In this document: piece after piece, positions 49,904 through 58,357 of the stretch | How positions within the stretch are numbered: position 1 is the stretch's first letter | Layout of the letters: each line of letters begins with the position of its first letter | Source: PALSA-894 sp034669145 | GTDB taxonomy: Bacteria > Pseudomonadota > Alphaproteobacteria > Rhizobiales > Xanthobacteraceae | Direction: 5' to 3' | Assembly: GCA_034669145.1 (NCBI GenBank) | Contig: JAXDNY010000076.1 | Span: 1 to 64,000, forward strand | Length of the DNA: 64,000 nucleotides | Notes under the pieces: generated by a model | The model's input: only the letters and a program-made list of their open reading frames with translations | The model's database searches: none | What the model was told of the DNA's origin: nothing | Translations under genes and position numbers: made by a program

Positions 49904-50920
49904 TTAGTACAGCGACTTGTACTTCGTCAGGCTGTCCTTCAGATCCTTCATGATCTCGTCGGGATTGTAACCGGCCTTCTTGGCGTTCTCGGCCCATTCG
50001 GCATAGAGCGGCTCGGCGGCCTTGCGCCATTCGGCGAGCTGTTCCGGCGTCAGCGCATTGAGCTCGTGGCCCTGCGCCTTGATCTTGTCGCGGCCCGCGG
50101 CCTCGAATTCGGCCCAGGGCGTCGCGATCTTCTCCGACCATTGCGGCGAGCAGTGATCGTCGATCACCTTTTTCTGGCCGGCCGAGAGTGCCTCGTACTT
50201 GCCCTTGTTGATCACCCAGCCCTGCTCGGTGACATAGAACGCCGAGTCGACGTGATACTTCGTCACCTTGTCGATGCCGAACAGCACGATCGAGCCCCAC
50301 GGAAACGTAATCGCCTCGGCGACGCCTTTTTCCAGCACGTCGCGCGATTCCGGCGCGGAGGCCTGCACGTTCGAGCCGCCGAGCAGGCTGACGAAGCGCG
50401 CGATGGTGGCGTTGGCCGGGCGCACCTTCATGCCCTTGATGTCGGCCGGCACGACAATCTTCTTCTTGGTCGAATGGAACGTGCCGGGATGATGGGCGAA
50501 GGTGAGGCAGTAGTGGACGTCGGTCATCTCCTTGCCGGCATACTTGCGGTACCACGCATCGAGCGCGGCGCTTCCTTCTCGGGCGTTGGCGAACAGGAAC
50601 GGCAGCTCCATCGCGCCCATCACGGGGAAGCGGCCCGGCTCGTAGCCTGGATTGACGTGCGCCACGTCCGCGATGCCGTCGCGCGCCATGTTGTAGTGAT
50701 CGAACGCCTTGCCGAGCTGCTGGGCGGGATAGATCTTCATCTTGATCGTGCCGCCGGACGCCTTCTCGATTGAGGCGGCCCAGGCTTCGGCGGCCGGATG
50801 CATTGGATGCGAGGCCGGTACCCAGTGCGCGAAGCGCCATTCCACGGTCTTGTCCTGCCCCAGCGCGGGACCCGCGCAGGCAAGAGCTGCGGCGAGCACG
50901 GCCCTTCCAAGATGCTTCAT
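49904..50920 (-). CDS. TRAP transporter solute-binding protein (DctP type)
   Basis: A 338-residue periplasmic receptor. The signal peptide ends near ALGQDK. TVEWRFAHWVPASHPMHPAAEAWAASI (quoted in part) is the DctP start; IKIYPAQQLGK-like IKMKIYPAQQLGKAFDH and GMKVRPANATIARFVSLLGGSNV follow the family, including the ligand-carboxylate Arg in KVRP. The ATG at 50920 has GGGGAGG upstream. No DctQ/DctM membrane genes are nearby. It ends the operon containing MmgE/PrpD. Confidence 0.92.
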   Translation of the reverse strand: MKHLGRAVLAAALACAGPALGQDKTVEWRFAHWVPASHPMHPAAEAWAASIEKASGGTIKMKIYPAQQLGKAFDHYNMARDGIADVAHVNPGYEPGRFPVMGAMELPFLFANAREGSAALDAWYRKYAGKEMTDVHYCLTFAHHPGTFHSTKKKIVVPADIKGMKVRPANATIARFVSLLGGSNVQASAPESRDVLEKGVAEAITFPWGSIVLFGIDKVTKYHVDSAFYVTEQGWVINKGKYEALSAGQKKVIDDHCSPQWSEKIATPWAEFEAAGRDKIKAQGHELNALTPEQLAEWRKAAEPLYAEWAENAKKAGYNPDEIMKDLKDSLTKYKSLY

Positions 50921-50952
50921 TGCGTTCCTCCCCTGAGCGATTTTTCGATAGG

Positions 50953-52434
50953 TTAGTCTTGCGCCGTCGCCTCTACCAGTGGCCGGATGTCGCCGGCGGT
51001 TTCGACATCCCAAAGCTGTTTCACCAATTTTTCCGCGTGCGCCTTGCCCAGCACGGGCTCGACCAATTCGATAAACTTCGCTTCAAGTCCGGCATCGTCG
51101 AGCGGGACGATGCGTGAGCCGAGCGCTTCGTCGGCCTGGCGGGTGAAGGTGCCGCGCCCGGTCGTCACGGTGACGCGCGCGGGGCGCAGCTTGGGATAAA
51201 GCCCATCGATCTCGGCCGGCGCCGTGACGGTGAGCCGTTTGGCGAACTCCGCGAACGCCGGATCCGCCCGCGTCGCTTCGTTGAAGTGGTGCACCTTGAT
51301 GCCGCGGAAGCGCGCCGCGAGACCCATCAGATAGGGGAACGAGAGTTGCGCGCTGGCGTAGTCGTCCCAGCCGGTATGGGCGTGCTCGGCGGCAATCCGA
51401 TAGGTCTCGACGTCGACGTGGCTGATGTCGGCCGCGTCGATCTTCTCGTCGTTCATCAGGCCGAACAGCGCCTCGACCGCCGGCTGGATGTGGCGGCAGC
51501 AGGCATAAGGCTTGATGTAGCAGTCGGTGATACCGAAGGGCGCGTCGGGCGGCAGCGCGACTGCGCGCGCCGACGAGCCCGTTTCTGGCGAGTGTCCGGC
51601 GCGCGCACTTGTAAAGTGGCCACGCTGGCCGCTCGCTTCGCTCGCCAGCGCGGCACGCGCCTTGTCGGTGCGGCCGAACGCGAAGGCCTGCATGAAGCCG
51701 TCGCGCGCCTCGATCACGTTGGGCGGGCCGTTCACGCCGAGTTCGGCGAGCAGCGCCGCCTGGATGCCCTCACGCGAGGCGTGGCCCGCGTGCAGGCGCT
51801 TGATGTCGGCGCCGCCGTTGACGAAGGCGAACAGGCCGGCGGATGCGCTTGCCGCTATGCCGAGCGCGTCGGCGATCTGTTGCGCAGAGAGGCCGCGCAG
51901 CTTGGCGACCGCGACCGCCGCGCCGAACGGGCCGACCGCGCTGGTCGGATGAAAGCCGCGCTGGCGCAGGTCCGGCGCGCAGGCGCGCGCCAGGCAGATC
52001 GCGACCTCGTAGCCGGCGACCACGGCTTCGATCAGTTGGGCGCCGCTGATGCCGCGCTCGTATCCCACGCTGAGCGCCGCCGGCACGACCGTGCAGCCGC
52101 AATGCGCCGAGCCGACGCGGTAGCCGTCGTCGAGCTCGATGCCGTGGGCCGCCGTGCCGCCGAGGAAGGCCGCGTCGAGCAGATCATGGCGCTTCGCCCG
52201 GCCCGGGACGGGGATGTTGCCGCCGTGGCGCACGGCCGCGAGCATCCTCTCGGCGTTGGTCGCAACATCGCCGGGCGCGCCTGCGATCATCACGCCGACC
52301 GTATCGAGCAGATGCCGTCGCGCGTAATAGCGCACCTCACCGGAGAGGTCCGCGTAGCGCAACCCGCTCGCGAACGTGACGATCGCATCGGTCGCGCCCG
52401 CGGCCGGATGCAGCGTGACGGCTTCGGCTTTCAT
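50953..52434 (-). CDS. MmgE/PrpD family protein with a 30-residue insertion
   Basis: A 493-residue protein of the 2-methylcitrate dehydratase/cis-aconitate decarboxylase-like family. RRHLLDTVGVMIAG, AHGIELDDGYR, GCTVVPAALSVG, GFHPTSAVGPFGAAVA and ITDCYIKPYACCRHIQPAVE are typical. Between FGRTDKARA and ALPPDAPFG there is a run of about 30 residues that breaks family continuity and coincides with palindromic DNA (51563-51661). The substrate is unknown. Its ATG overlaps the stop of the upstream hydrolase (ATGA). Confidence 0.9.
   Translation of the reverse strand: MKAEAVTLHPAAGATDAIVTFASGLRYADLSGEVRYYARRHLLDTVGVMIAGAPGDVATNAERMLAAVRHGGNIPVPGRAKRHDLLDAAFLGGTAAHGIELDDGYRVGSAHCGCTVVPAALSVGYERGISGAQLIEAVVAGYEVAICLARACAPDLRQRGFHPTSAVGPFGAAVAVAKLRGLSAQQIADALGIAASASAGLFAFVNGGADIKRLHAGHASREGIQAALLAELGVNGPPNVIEARDGFMQAFAFGRTDKARAALASEASGQRGHFTSARAGHSPETGSSARAVALPPDAPFGITDCYIKPYACCRHIQPAVEALFGLMNDEKIDAADISHVDVETYRIAAEHAHTGWDDYASAQLSFPYLMGLAARFRGIKVHHFNEATRADPAFAEFAKRLTVTAPAEIDGLYPKLRPARVTVTTGRGTFTRQADEALGSRIVPLDDAGLEAKFIELVEPVLGKAHAEKLVKQLWDVETAGDIRPLVEATAQD
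51563..51661. repeat. 90-bp in-frame insertion flanked by short direct repeats
   Basis: GCGCGCGCC (51563-51571) and GCACGCGCC (51653-51661) flank the segment exactly 90 bases apart. The insert contains GGCCACGCTGGCC and GGCCGCTCGCTTCGCTCGCC-type palindromes like intergenic repeats elsewhere in the window. Its length is divisible by three, so it adds 30 residues to the MmgE/PrpD protein. Confidence 0.55.
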
Positions 52435-53294
52435 GCGGCGCTCGCCTTCTTTCCCGAACGGATCTCTTCCAACACCGGCAGCAGATAGCCGATGAATTTC
52501 TCCGGGTTCTCGCTCATCGGGAAATGCCCGAGATCCTTCATGATGGTCGCTTGCGCGCCGGTGCGGCGCGCGACTTCGAGCGTGCCTTCGGTGGTGCAGG
52601 AATAGTCGTATTCGCCCGTGAGCAGATAGAGCGGGCAGCGGCGCGCGTCGATGTGGTCGAGTCTGTCGGAGATGTCGCCGTCGATCATGTAGAAATAAAG
52701 GTCGCCCTTGAACACGCCGGGGCCGCTTTGCATGTAGTGCCAGAGCGTTTCCCAGCGGCCTTCATTCGGCGCCGTCGGCGCGACCAGCCCCGACACGATA
52801 CCGGCCGAGACCTCGCCGCCATGCACGTCGGAGCGATGCAGCCAGCTCGTGTCGTAATAGGGATCGACCTTGGGCGAGGATTCGAGCCCGACGATGGCGC
52901 GGAATTTCTCAGGATGTTCGTGCGCGAGATGCAGCACGATGCGCCCGCCGATCGAGCAGCCCATCACGACCGGCTTGTCGAGCTCCAGCGCGGCGGAGAC
53001 TTCCAGGATCATGCGCACATAGTCGCGCGAGCTGAGGCGGTATTCCTCGTTCTCCCAGCCGACGGGCGGCGAAGATTTGCCGTGCCACGGCATGTCGAAC
53101 ACGATCACGCGATAGTTTTTCGTGATGCGCGGATCGTTGAGCAGGCCGCGATACTGCCGCCCGTCCGAGCCCGCGGTGTGCAGGCAGAGCAGCGGAATGC
53201 CGGTGCCGGCTTCCTCGACATAAAGGCGATGCGGCTTCCCGAGCAGGTCGAGATGCAGATAGCGGCCGACCGTGGGCTCGAAGCATGGGCTCAT
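52431..53294 (-). CDS. Alpha/beta hydrolase
   Basis: A 287-residue cytoplasmic hydrolase. LLCLHTAGSDGRQYRGLL is the oxyanion region, FDMPWHGKSSPP, VVMGCSIGGRIVLHLA the nucleophile elbow (GCSIGG), YLLTGEYDYSC the acid loop and MKDLGHFPMSENP the catalytic His. The pattern suggests a C-C hydrolase, esterase or haloperoxidase-like enzyme. ATG at 53294; it overlaps genes on both sides by ATGA, so it is the middle of a tightly coupled operon with the SCP2-like and MmgE/PrpD genes. Confidence 0.92.
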   Translation of the reverse strand: MSPCFEPTVGRYLHLDLLGKPHRLYVEEAGTGIPLLCLHTAGSDGRQYRGLLNDPRITKNYRVIVFDMPWHGKSSPPVGWENEEYRLSSRDYVRMILEVSAALELDKPVVMGCSIGGRIVLHLAHEHPEKFRAIVGLESSPKVDPYYDTSWLHRSDVHGGEVSAGIVSGLVAPTAPNEGRWETLWHYMQSGPGVFKGDLYFYMIDGDISDRLDHIDARRCPLYLLTGEYDYSCTTEGTLEVARRTGAQATIMKDLGHFPMSENPEKFIGYLLPVLEEIRSGKKASAA

Positions 53295-53650
53295 TGGGCG
53301 CCTCCCGCGGCCGCGATGACGCCCTTGAAGTAGAGAAGGTTCGTCATGAACGGATGCAGGTCGCCCTCGATGCGCAACAGCTTCTTCTTCACCAGCGCGA
53401 AAATGTCGGTGTAGCCGGGCAGCGGCGCCGGCGACCACAACTTGTCCCACGAGTCGCGCGCGGCGCGCAGCGCGAAGGAGTAATTCGGCGTGATGAACGG
53501 GCCCGGTCTAATACCGGTGATACGGCCCTCCGCGATGCTGACCAGATGATCCGCGTTGTCGATCTGGATCAGGAAGGTCGTGTTCACGTGCCTGCCGCGG
53601 CGCACGAGGTTAGCGTCGGCATTCACGCGTGCGGCGAGATTCTCCAGCAT
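53291..53650 (-). CDS. Small SCP2-like (sterol carrier fold) protein
   Basis: A 119-residue protein with TFLIQIDNADHLVSIAEGRI, FALRAARDSWDKLWSP and KKLLRIEGDLHPFMTNLLYFKGV. The order and the ending resemble SCP2 domains, which bind acyl or other hydrophobic ligands. The match is by eye and modest. It starts the operon with the hydrolase, MmgE/PrpD and TRAP receptor, and may present a hydrophobic substrate to those enzymes. Confidence 0.7.
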   Translation of the reverse strand: MLENLAARVNADANLVRRGRHVNTTFLIQIDNADHLVSIAEGRITGIRPGPFITPNYSFALRAARDSWDKLWSPAPLPGYTDIFALVKKKLLRIEGDLHPFMTNLLYFKGVIAAAGGAQ

Positions 53651-53662
53651 GCTTTCCCTCCT

Positions 53663-53778
53663 GCGTCATTCCGGCCGAGCGAAGCGAGGGCCGGAATCCA
53701 TAACCTCAATCCTATCGATATCGCGCGGCCTGTGGTTATGGATTCCGGGCTCGCCGCTGCGCGGGGCCCCGGAATGAC
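53663..53778. repeat. Intergenic palindromic repeat pair
   Basis: GCGTCATTCCGGCCGAGCG through GGGCCGGAATCCATAACC, then the partner TGTGGTTATGGATTCCGGG through CCCCGGAATGACATC. It separates the acyl-CoA synthetase gene from the downstream catabolic operon on the same strand. Confidence 0.88.
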
Positions 53779-53779
53779 A

Positions 53780-55849
53780 TCACATTTCTTTCACCAGCGC
53801 ATCGACCGCCACGACACCGTCGGCCTGCACGATCAGCGGGTTGACCTCGGCCTCGGCGATCGCCGGGTCATTCTGCAACGCCAGCCGCGACAGCGCCACG
53901 ATGGCGTTCGCCAGCGCGTCCAGATCGCCGGCCGGCTTGCCGCGGAAGCCCTTGAGCGTCGCGAAGGCCCTCACCTCGGACATCATCGCGTGGGCAGTGG
54001 GCAGATCGACCGGCGCGAGGCGCAAGCTGCGGTCGCGGTAGATTTCGGTGAACACGCCGCCCGCCGCGACCATCACGAGCGGGCCGACCTCGCGATCGAC
54101 GCGATAGCCCACCAGGGCTTCGCCAATGCCCGAGATCATCGGGGCGACGAGTACGCGGTCGGGGGTGACGCCGGTGCGCTGTTTCACCGTCTCGCGCATG
54201 GTCTTGATCGCCACCGCGAGCGTGTCACCGTCGGCCACGTTCAATGCAACGCCGCCCGCCTCGGTCTTGTGCGGAATCTCCGCGGAGAGAACCTTGACGG
54301 CGACCGGATAGGGGAAGGGCAGGGCCGGCGCCGCCGAGATGGTCGTATCGAGCGCAACCGTGGGCGAGCGCGGAATGCCGAGCCGGTCGAGCAGCGCGTA
54401 GGCCTCCAGTTCGTCGAGCACGCGGCCGCCGCTACCCTGCGGCACCGCCACCGCCGGCTTCGGCTCGCGCCTGGCCAACGCCGCCGCGATGGCGTCGGCG
54501 CAGGCCTCCGGCGTGCGAAAACTCGGCACGCCGGCCTCGCTCAATCGTGCCAGCGCCTCCGGCGCTTCGGGTACCAGAAACGCCGCGATCGGCTTTGCGG
54601 AATTCACGCTGTCGATGACCGGCTGCACCGCCTGCTGCGGGTGAAAGCGCGCCGAAGAGCCGACCACCGCCAGCACCATGTCGAATTCGGGCGCGGTGGT
54701 GAGAATGTCCAGCGCCGCCTTCATCACGTCGTAGCGTGTGCCCGCAATGGTGAGGTCCACGATGCGCGCAGGCGTCGCTGCGATACCCTTTTCAGCGAAC
54801 CGCGCGAACGTGTCCGCGCTCGGCTGCGCGACCTCGACGCCTCGCATCGCCAGCGGATCGACCACCATGGTGGCGCCGCCCGCCGTCGTTGTCAGCACCG
54901 CCACTTGAGGAGGGCGCGCGCCGACAGGGCGGATCGGCGTGCGGCGAACCAGCGGCATCGCCTCGATCAGCGCGTCGAGACTTTCCACCCGGGCGATGCC
55001 GCAATCCGCCAGAAACGCGCTCGCGACGTCGTCCTCGCCTGCCAGCGCGCCGGTGTGGGTGACGGCCAGCTCGCGCGCGGCCGCCGAGCGGCCGAGCTTG
55101 TAGGCGACAACCGGCTTGCCGCGCGCCGCCGCGCCGAGCGCGAACGCGCGCAGCGCCGCCGAATTGCGGATCGATTCGAGGAACAGCAGATACCCGTCGA
55201 TGTCGGGGTCATCGAGCGTGGAGGAACAAATCTCGCCGATCGAGAGGTCGACCTCGTTGCCGATCGAGACGAGGCCCGCAAAGCCGACGCCACGCGCCTT
55301 GCCGCGCGACATCAGCGCGCCGATCATGGTGCCGGAGTGCGAGGCAAAGAAGATGCGGCCGACCGGAATATCCGGTTCGGCAAACGCCGCGTTGGCGGTG
55401 ACCAGCATCCCGTTGCGCAGGTTGACCACCCCGAGGCTGGAGGGCCCGACCAGCCGGATGCCGGTCTCGGCCGCAACCTCGCGCAGCCGCTGCTCGCGCG
55501 CCACGCCATTCGCCCCGGTTTCGGAGAAGCCGGCGGCCAGGATGGTGGCGATCTTGACCCCGGCACGCCCGCATTCGGCGACCGCATCGATGACGCCTTC
55601 CGTGGGTACCAGGATATAGGCGTGGTCCGGCGCCTCGGGCAGCGCCGCAACCGACGGGTAAGCGCGCTCGCCCAGCACCGTGTCGCGTCTTGCATTGACG
55701 CAGTAGATTGTCCCGCCAAACCCTGCCTGGCGCAGGTATTTCAGCGGCCGGCCGGCGGTCTTCCCGGCGTCGTTCGACTGCCCGACGAGAACGACCGAGC
55801 GGGGCGCAAGCAGCGCCTGGCGCAGGTTGGCATTCGGCGTCACGAGCAT
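53780..55849 (-). CDS. Acetate--CoA ligase-family (ADP-forming) acyl-CoA synthetase
   Basis: A 689-residue fused enzyme. The N-terminal CoA-binding Rossmann part (SVVLVGQSNDAGKTAGRPL), the succinyl-CoA-ligase-like middle (SHSGTMIGALMSRGKARGVGFAGLVSIGNEVDL, quoted in part) with the phospho-His region (VTHTGALAGED), and the ATP-grasp C-terminal part (PVAVKVLSAEIPHKTEAGGVALNV, then VGYRVDREVGPLVMVAAGGVFTE) are all present. It forms an acyl-CoA with ATP to ADP conversion. Substrate unknown; it may activate an acid handled by the downstream operon. Confidence 0.93.
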   Translation of the reverse strand: MLVTPNANLRQALLAPRSVVLVGQSNDAGKTAGRPLKYLRQAGFGGTIYCVNARRDTVLGERAYPSVAALPEAPDHAYILVPTEGVIDAVAECGRAGVKIATILAAGFSETGANGVAREQRLREVAAETGIRLVGPSSLGVVNLRNGMLVTANAAFAEPDIPVGRIFFASHSGTMIGALMSRGKARGVGFAGLVSIGNEVDLSIGEICSSTLDDPDIDGYLLFLESIRNSAALRAFALGAAARGKPVVAYKLGRSAAARELAVTHTGALAGEDDVASAFLADCGIARVESLDALIEAMPLVRRTPIRPVGARPPQVAVLTTTAGGATMVVDPLAMRGVEVAQPSADTFARFAEKGIAATPARIVDLTIAGTRYDVMKAALDILTTAPEFDMVLAVVGSSARFHPQQAVQPVIDSVNSAKPIAAFLVPEAPEALARLSEAGVPSFRTPEACADAIAAALARREPKPAVAVPQGSGGRVLDELEAYALLDRLGIPRSPTVALDTTISAAPALPFPYPVAVKVLSAEIPHKTEAGGVALNVADGDTLAVAIKTMRETVKQRTGVTPDRVLVAPMISGIGEALVGYRVDREVGPLVMVAAGGVFTEIYRDRSLRLAPVDLPTAHAMMSEVRAFATLKGFRGKPAGDLDALANAIVALSRLALQNDPAIAEAEVNPLIVQADGVVAVDALVKEM

Positions 55850-56059
55850 TTCGGATTTCCGCTGGGCGAAACGGCGGGCGGTTCAAATCGCATCTTGCTG
55901 AAATTTTCGGCCGTGTCGAAACCCTTCGACCATTCGCCCGTACCTGTCCCGCGTCATACCGTTCTCACAACAACGTGCGAATTGGAGCAATTCCAATTCG
56001 GCGTGTGGCGGTTATTCTGGCACCCAAGCCGCTGGTGCGGCGAAATCGAGGGGGAGACA

Positions 56060-56596
56060 ATGGCTGGTAAATCGGGATTCCTGCCGATCGCGACCGCCCT
56101 GGTTGGCGTCGGCGTGTTCGCAATCGCGACCCAGGTGCGCGCGGGCGGCGATCTGGTGAAGTTTCCGGAAGGGTTCGACAAGGGCGTGATGTTCACGACC
56201 GTCGACCGGCCCGACAACAAGCAGTTCCGCGAGGTCTACACCAGCCAAGCGGCGCTCGACGCGGCCAAGAAGGGTGAGCCGCTACCCGACGGTACGGTGA
56301 TCACACTGCTGCAGTATCGCGCCAAGCTGGGCGCGGACGGAAACCCCGAGAAGGACGCCAACGGCCGCTTCATCAAGACAAACGAACTGCTCGCCTACAC
56401 GGTGATGGAGAAGCGCAAGGGCTGGGGCACGGAGTATCCCGACAACATCCGCAACGGAGAGTGGGAATATCAGGCTTTCCAGGCGGACAAGCAGGTCAAT
56501 ACCAAGGCCAAGCTCACAGCCTGCTTCGAGTGCCACAAGCCGCTGCCTCCGGGGCAGGACTTCGTGTTCCTGTACAACAAGATGGCGGGGAAGTAG
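56060..56596 (+). CDS. Cytochrome P460-family protein
   Basis: A 178-residue exported haem protein. A signal peptide is cut near VRAGGD. Mature segments KFPEGFDKGVMFTTVDR, VYTSQAALDAAKKGEPLPDGTV, YTVMEKRKGWGTEYP and WEYQAF match cytochrome P460. The single haem site is ACFECHKPLPPGQDFVF (CxxCH). Family members oxidise hydroxylamine or related compounds, or act as electron carriers with unknown partner. GGGGAG precedes the ATG at 56060. It stands alone, divergent from the acyl-CoA synthetase gene. Confidence 0.92.
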   Translation: MAGKSGFLPIATALVGVGVFAIATQVRAGGDLVKFPEGFDKGVMFTTVDRPDNKQFREVYTSQAALDAAKKGEPLPDGTVITLLQYRAKLGADGNPEKDANGRFIKTNELLAYTVMEKRKGWGTEYPDNIRNGEWEYQAFQADKQVNTKAKLTACFECHKPLPPGQDFVFLYNKMAGK

Positions 56597-56605
56597 CTCG
56601 CCGGA

Positions 56606-56717
56606 TGTCGTCCCGGCCGAGCGCAGCGAGAGCCGGGACCCATCTATCCGCACGCTCTGCCGGATACTTCAGGCGCCATGGTTCCCGGATCGGCCCTTCG
56701 GGCCGTCCGGGATGACA
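56606..56717. repeat. Intergenic palindromic repeat pair
   Basis: TGTCGTCCCGGCCGAGCGC through GAGCCGGGACCCATC on the left and ATGGTTCCCGG through CCGTCCGGGATGACA on the right. It lies between the convergent P460 and dipeptide ABC genes. Confidence 0.82.
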
Positions 56718-56725
56718 GTCGGTAA

Positions 56726-58357
56726 TCAGACCTCAAATTTCCCGAAATCGAAATTCTTACCCGGCGCCGAGTCAAACAGCGCCCGGGTGTAGGCGTGTTT
56801 CGGCGCGGCGAACACCGCGGCGGTCGAACCTTCCTCGACAACCTCCCCCTTGTGCATCACGGCGATGCGGTCGCACACCTGGGCCGCGACGCGCAGATCG
56901 TGGGTGATGAACAGCACCGCGAGATTGAAGCGCTTGCGCACGTCGTCGATCAACTCCAGCACTTGCGCCTGCACCGAGACATCGAGCGCCGAGACCGGCT
57001 CGTCGGCAACGAGTATTTCCGGCTCCATGGCGAGCGCGCGCGCGATGCAGATGCGCTGGCGCTGTCCGCCGGAGAACTGATGCGGAAAGCGCTCCAGCGC
57101 ATCCGGATCGAGCCCCACGAGACGCATCAGCTGCCGGGCGCGTTCGACGGCCTCTTTCTCGGCCATGCCGAAATTCACCGGACCCTCGGTGATCGCGGCG
57201 CCGACCGTGCGCCGCGGATTGAGCGAGCGGTACGGGTCCTGGAACACGATCTGCACGCGCTTGCGGTGCGGCCGCAGCGCGCGTGCCCCGAGCTTCGCCA
57301 CGTCCGCCCCTTCGATCAGGATCGCCCCATCGGTGGGCTCGATCAGCCGTGCGATGCAGCGCGCCACGGTCGACTTGCCGGAACCCGACTCGCCGACCAC
57401 GCCGAGCGTTTCGCCGCGCCTGACCTGCAGGTTCACGTCCTTCACGGCCTTCACCTCGCGGCGCTTCGCGAAGAAGCCGCCGGACGCGTAGGTCTTGTTC
57501 AGGTCGGTGGTCTGCAACACGATCGGCGCGGCGGTGATCGGTTCGCGCACCGGCGGCGAGAGGCTCGGCACCGAACGGATCAGCATGCGGGTGTAGTCGT
57601 CGCGCGGGCGGCGCAGCACGTCCTCGGTGCGGCCCTGCTCGACCACGCGGCCGTGCTGCATCACCACCACGCGATGCGCCACCTCCGCGACCACGCCGAA
57701 ATCATGCGTAATGAACAGTACCCCGGTGTTGCGCCGTTCGCGCAGCTCCTTGATCAGCTTCAAAATCTGCGCCTGCGTGGTGACGTCGAGCGCGGTGGTC
57801 GGTTCGTCGGCGATCAGCAGCACCGGATCGAGCACCAATGCTGCCGCGATCATGATGCGCTGGCGCTGCCCGCCGGAGAGCTGATGCGGATAGACGTCGA
57901 TCATCCGCTCGGGCTCGGGCAGGTGCACGGATTGCATCACGTCGAGCACGCGCGCCCGCCGTTCGCGTTCGCCGAGCCGGGTGTGAATGTCCAGCACCTC
58001 GGCGATCTGGTCGCCGACCTTCATCACCGGATTGAGCGCGGTCATCGGCTCCTGGAAGATCATCGAAATGCGGTCGCCGCGGATGCGCCGTATCTCGGCG
58101 GGCGATTTGAGCAGCAGGTCCTCGCCCTCAAGCAGCACGCGGCCCGCCGTGGCGGTGAGCTGCCCGGGTGGTAGCAGACCCATCACGGCATGAGCGGTGA
58201 CCGACTTGCCCGAACCGGACTCGCCGACCACGCAGACGATCTCGCCCGGTGCCACCGCGAACGAGACGTTCTCGACCGCGTTCAGGCGGTCCGCGCCAGC
58301 GGGGAGGCGGACAGTGAGGCCCTGCACGTCGAGGACGGGCTTGGCGTCCGTAGCCAT
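56726..58357 (-). CDS. Dipeptide/oligopeptide ABC transporter ATPase, two fused domains
   Basis: A 543-residue protein containing two complete ATPase domains, equivalent to DppD plus DppF. Each has Walker A GESGSGKS; the signatures are LSGGQRQRIMI and FSGGQRQRICI; the Walker B are LLIADEPTTALD and ILVADEPVSALD. Each domain ends with an oligopeptide-type C-terminal extension, though the zinc/iron-sulphur cysteines are absent. The ATG at 58357 overlaps the permease stop (TGATG). It is the last gene of the operon. Confidence 0.95.
   Translation of the reverse strand: MATDAKPVLDVQGLTVRLPAGADRLNAVENVSFAVAPGEIVCVVGESGSGKSVTAHAVMGLLPPGQLTATAGRVLLEGEDLLLKSPAEIRRIRGDRISMIFQEPMTALNPVMKVGDQIAEVLDIHTRLGERERRARVLDVMQSVHLPEPERMIDVYPHQLSGGQRQRIMIAAALVLDPVLLIADEPTTALDVTTQAQILKLIKELRERRNTGVLFITHDFGVVAEVAHRVVVMQHGRVVEQGRTEDVLRRPRDDYTRMLIRSVPSLSPPVREPITAAPIVLQTTDLNKTYASGGFFAKRREVKAVKDVNLQVRRGETLGVVGESGSGKSTVARCIARLIEPTDGAILIEGADVAKLGARALRPHRKRVQIVFQDPYRSLNPRRTVGAAITEGPVNFGMAEKEAVERARQLMRLVGLDPDALERFPHQFSGGQRQRICIARALAMEPEILVADEPVSALDVSVQAQVLELIDDVRKRFNLAVLFITHDLRVAAQVCDRIAVMHKGEVVEEGSTAAVFAAPKHAYTRALFDSAPGKNFDFGKFEV

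Noticed and set aside
53285..56596. A frame of over 1,100 codons on the plus strand
   Set aside because: Only the last 178 codons (cytochrome P460, from 56060) are real. The rest is antisense to the acyl-CoA synthetase and SCP2-like genes and has low-complexity composition.
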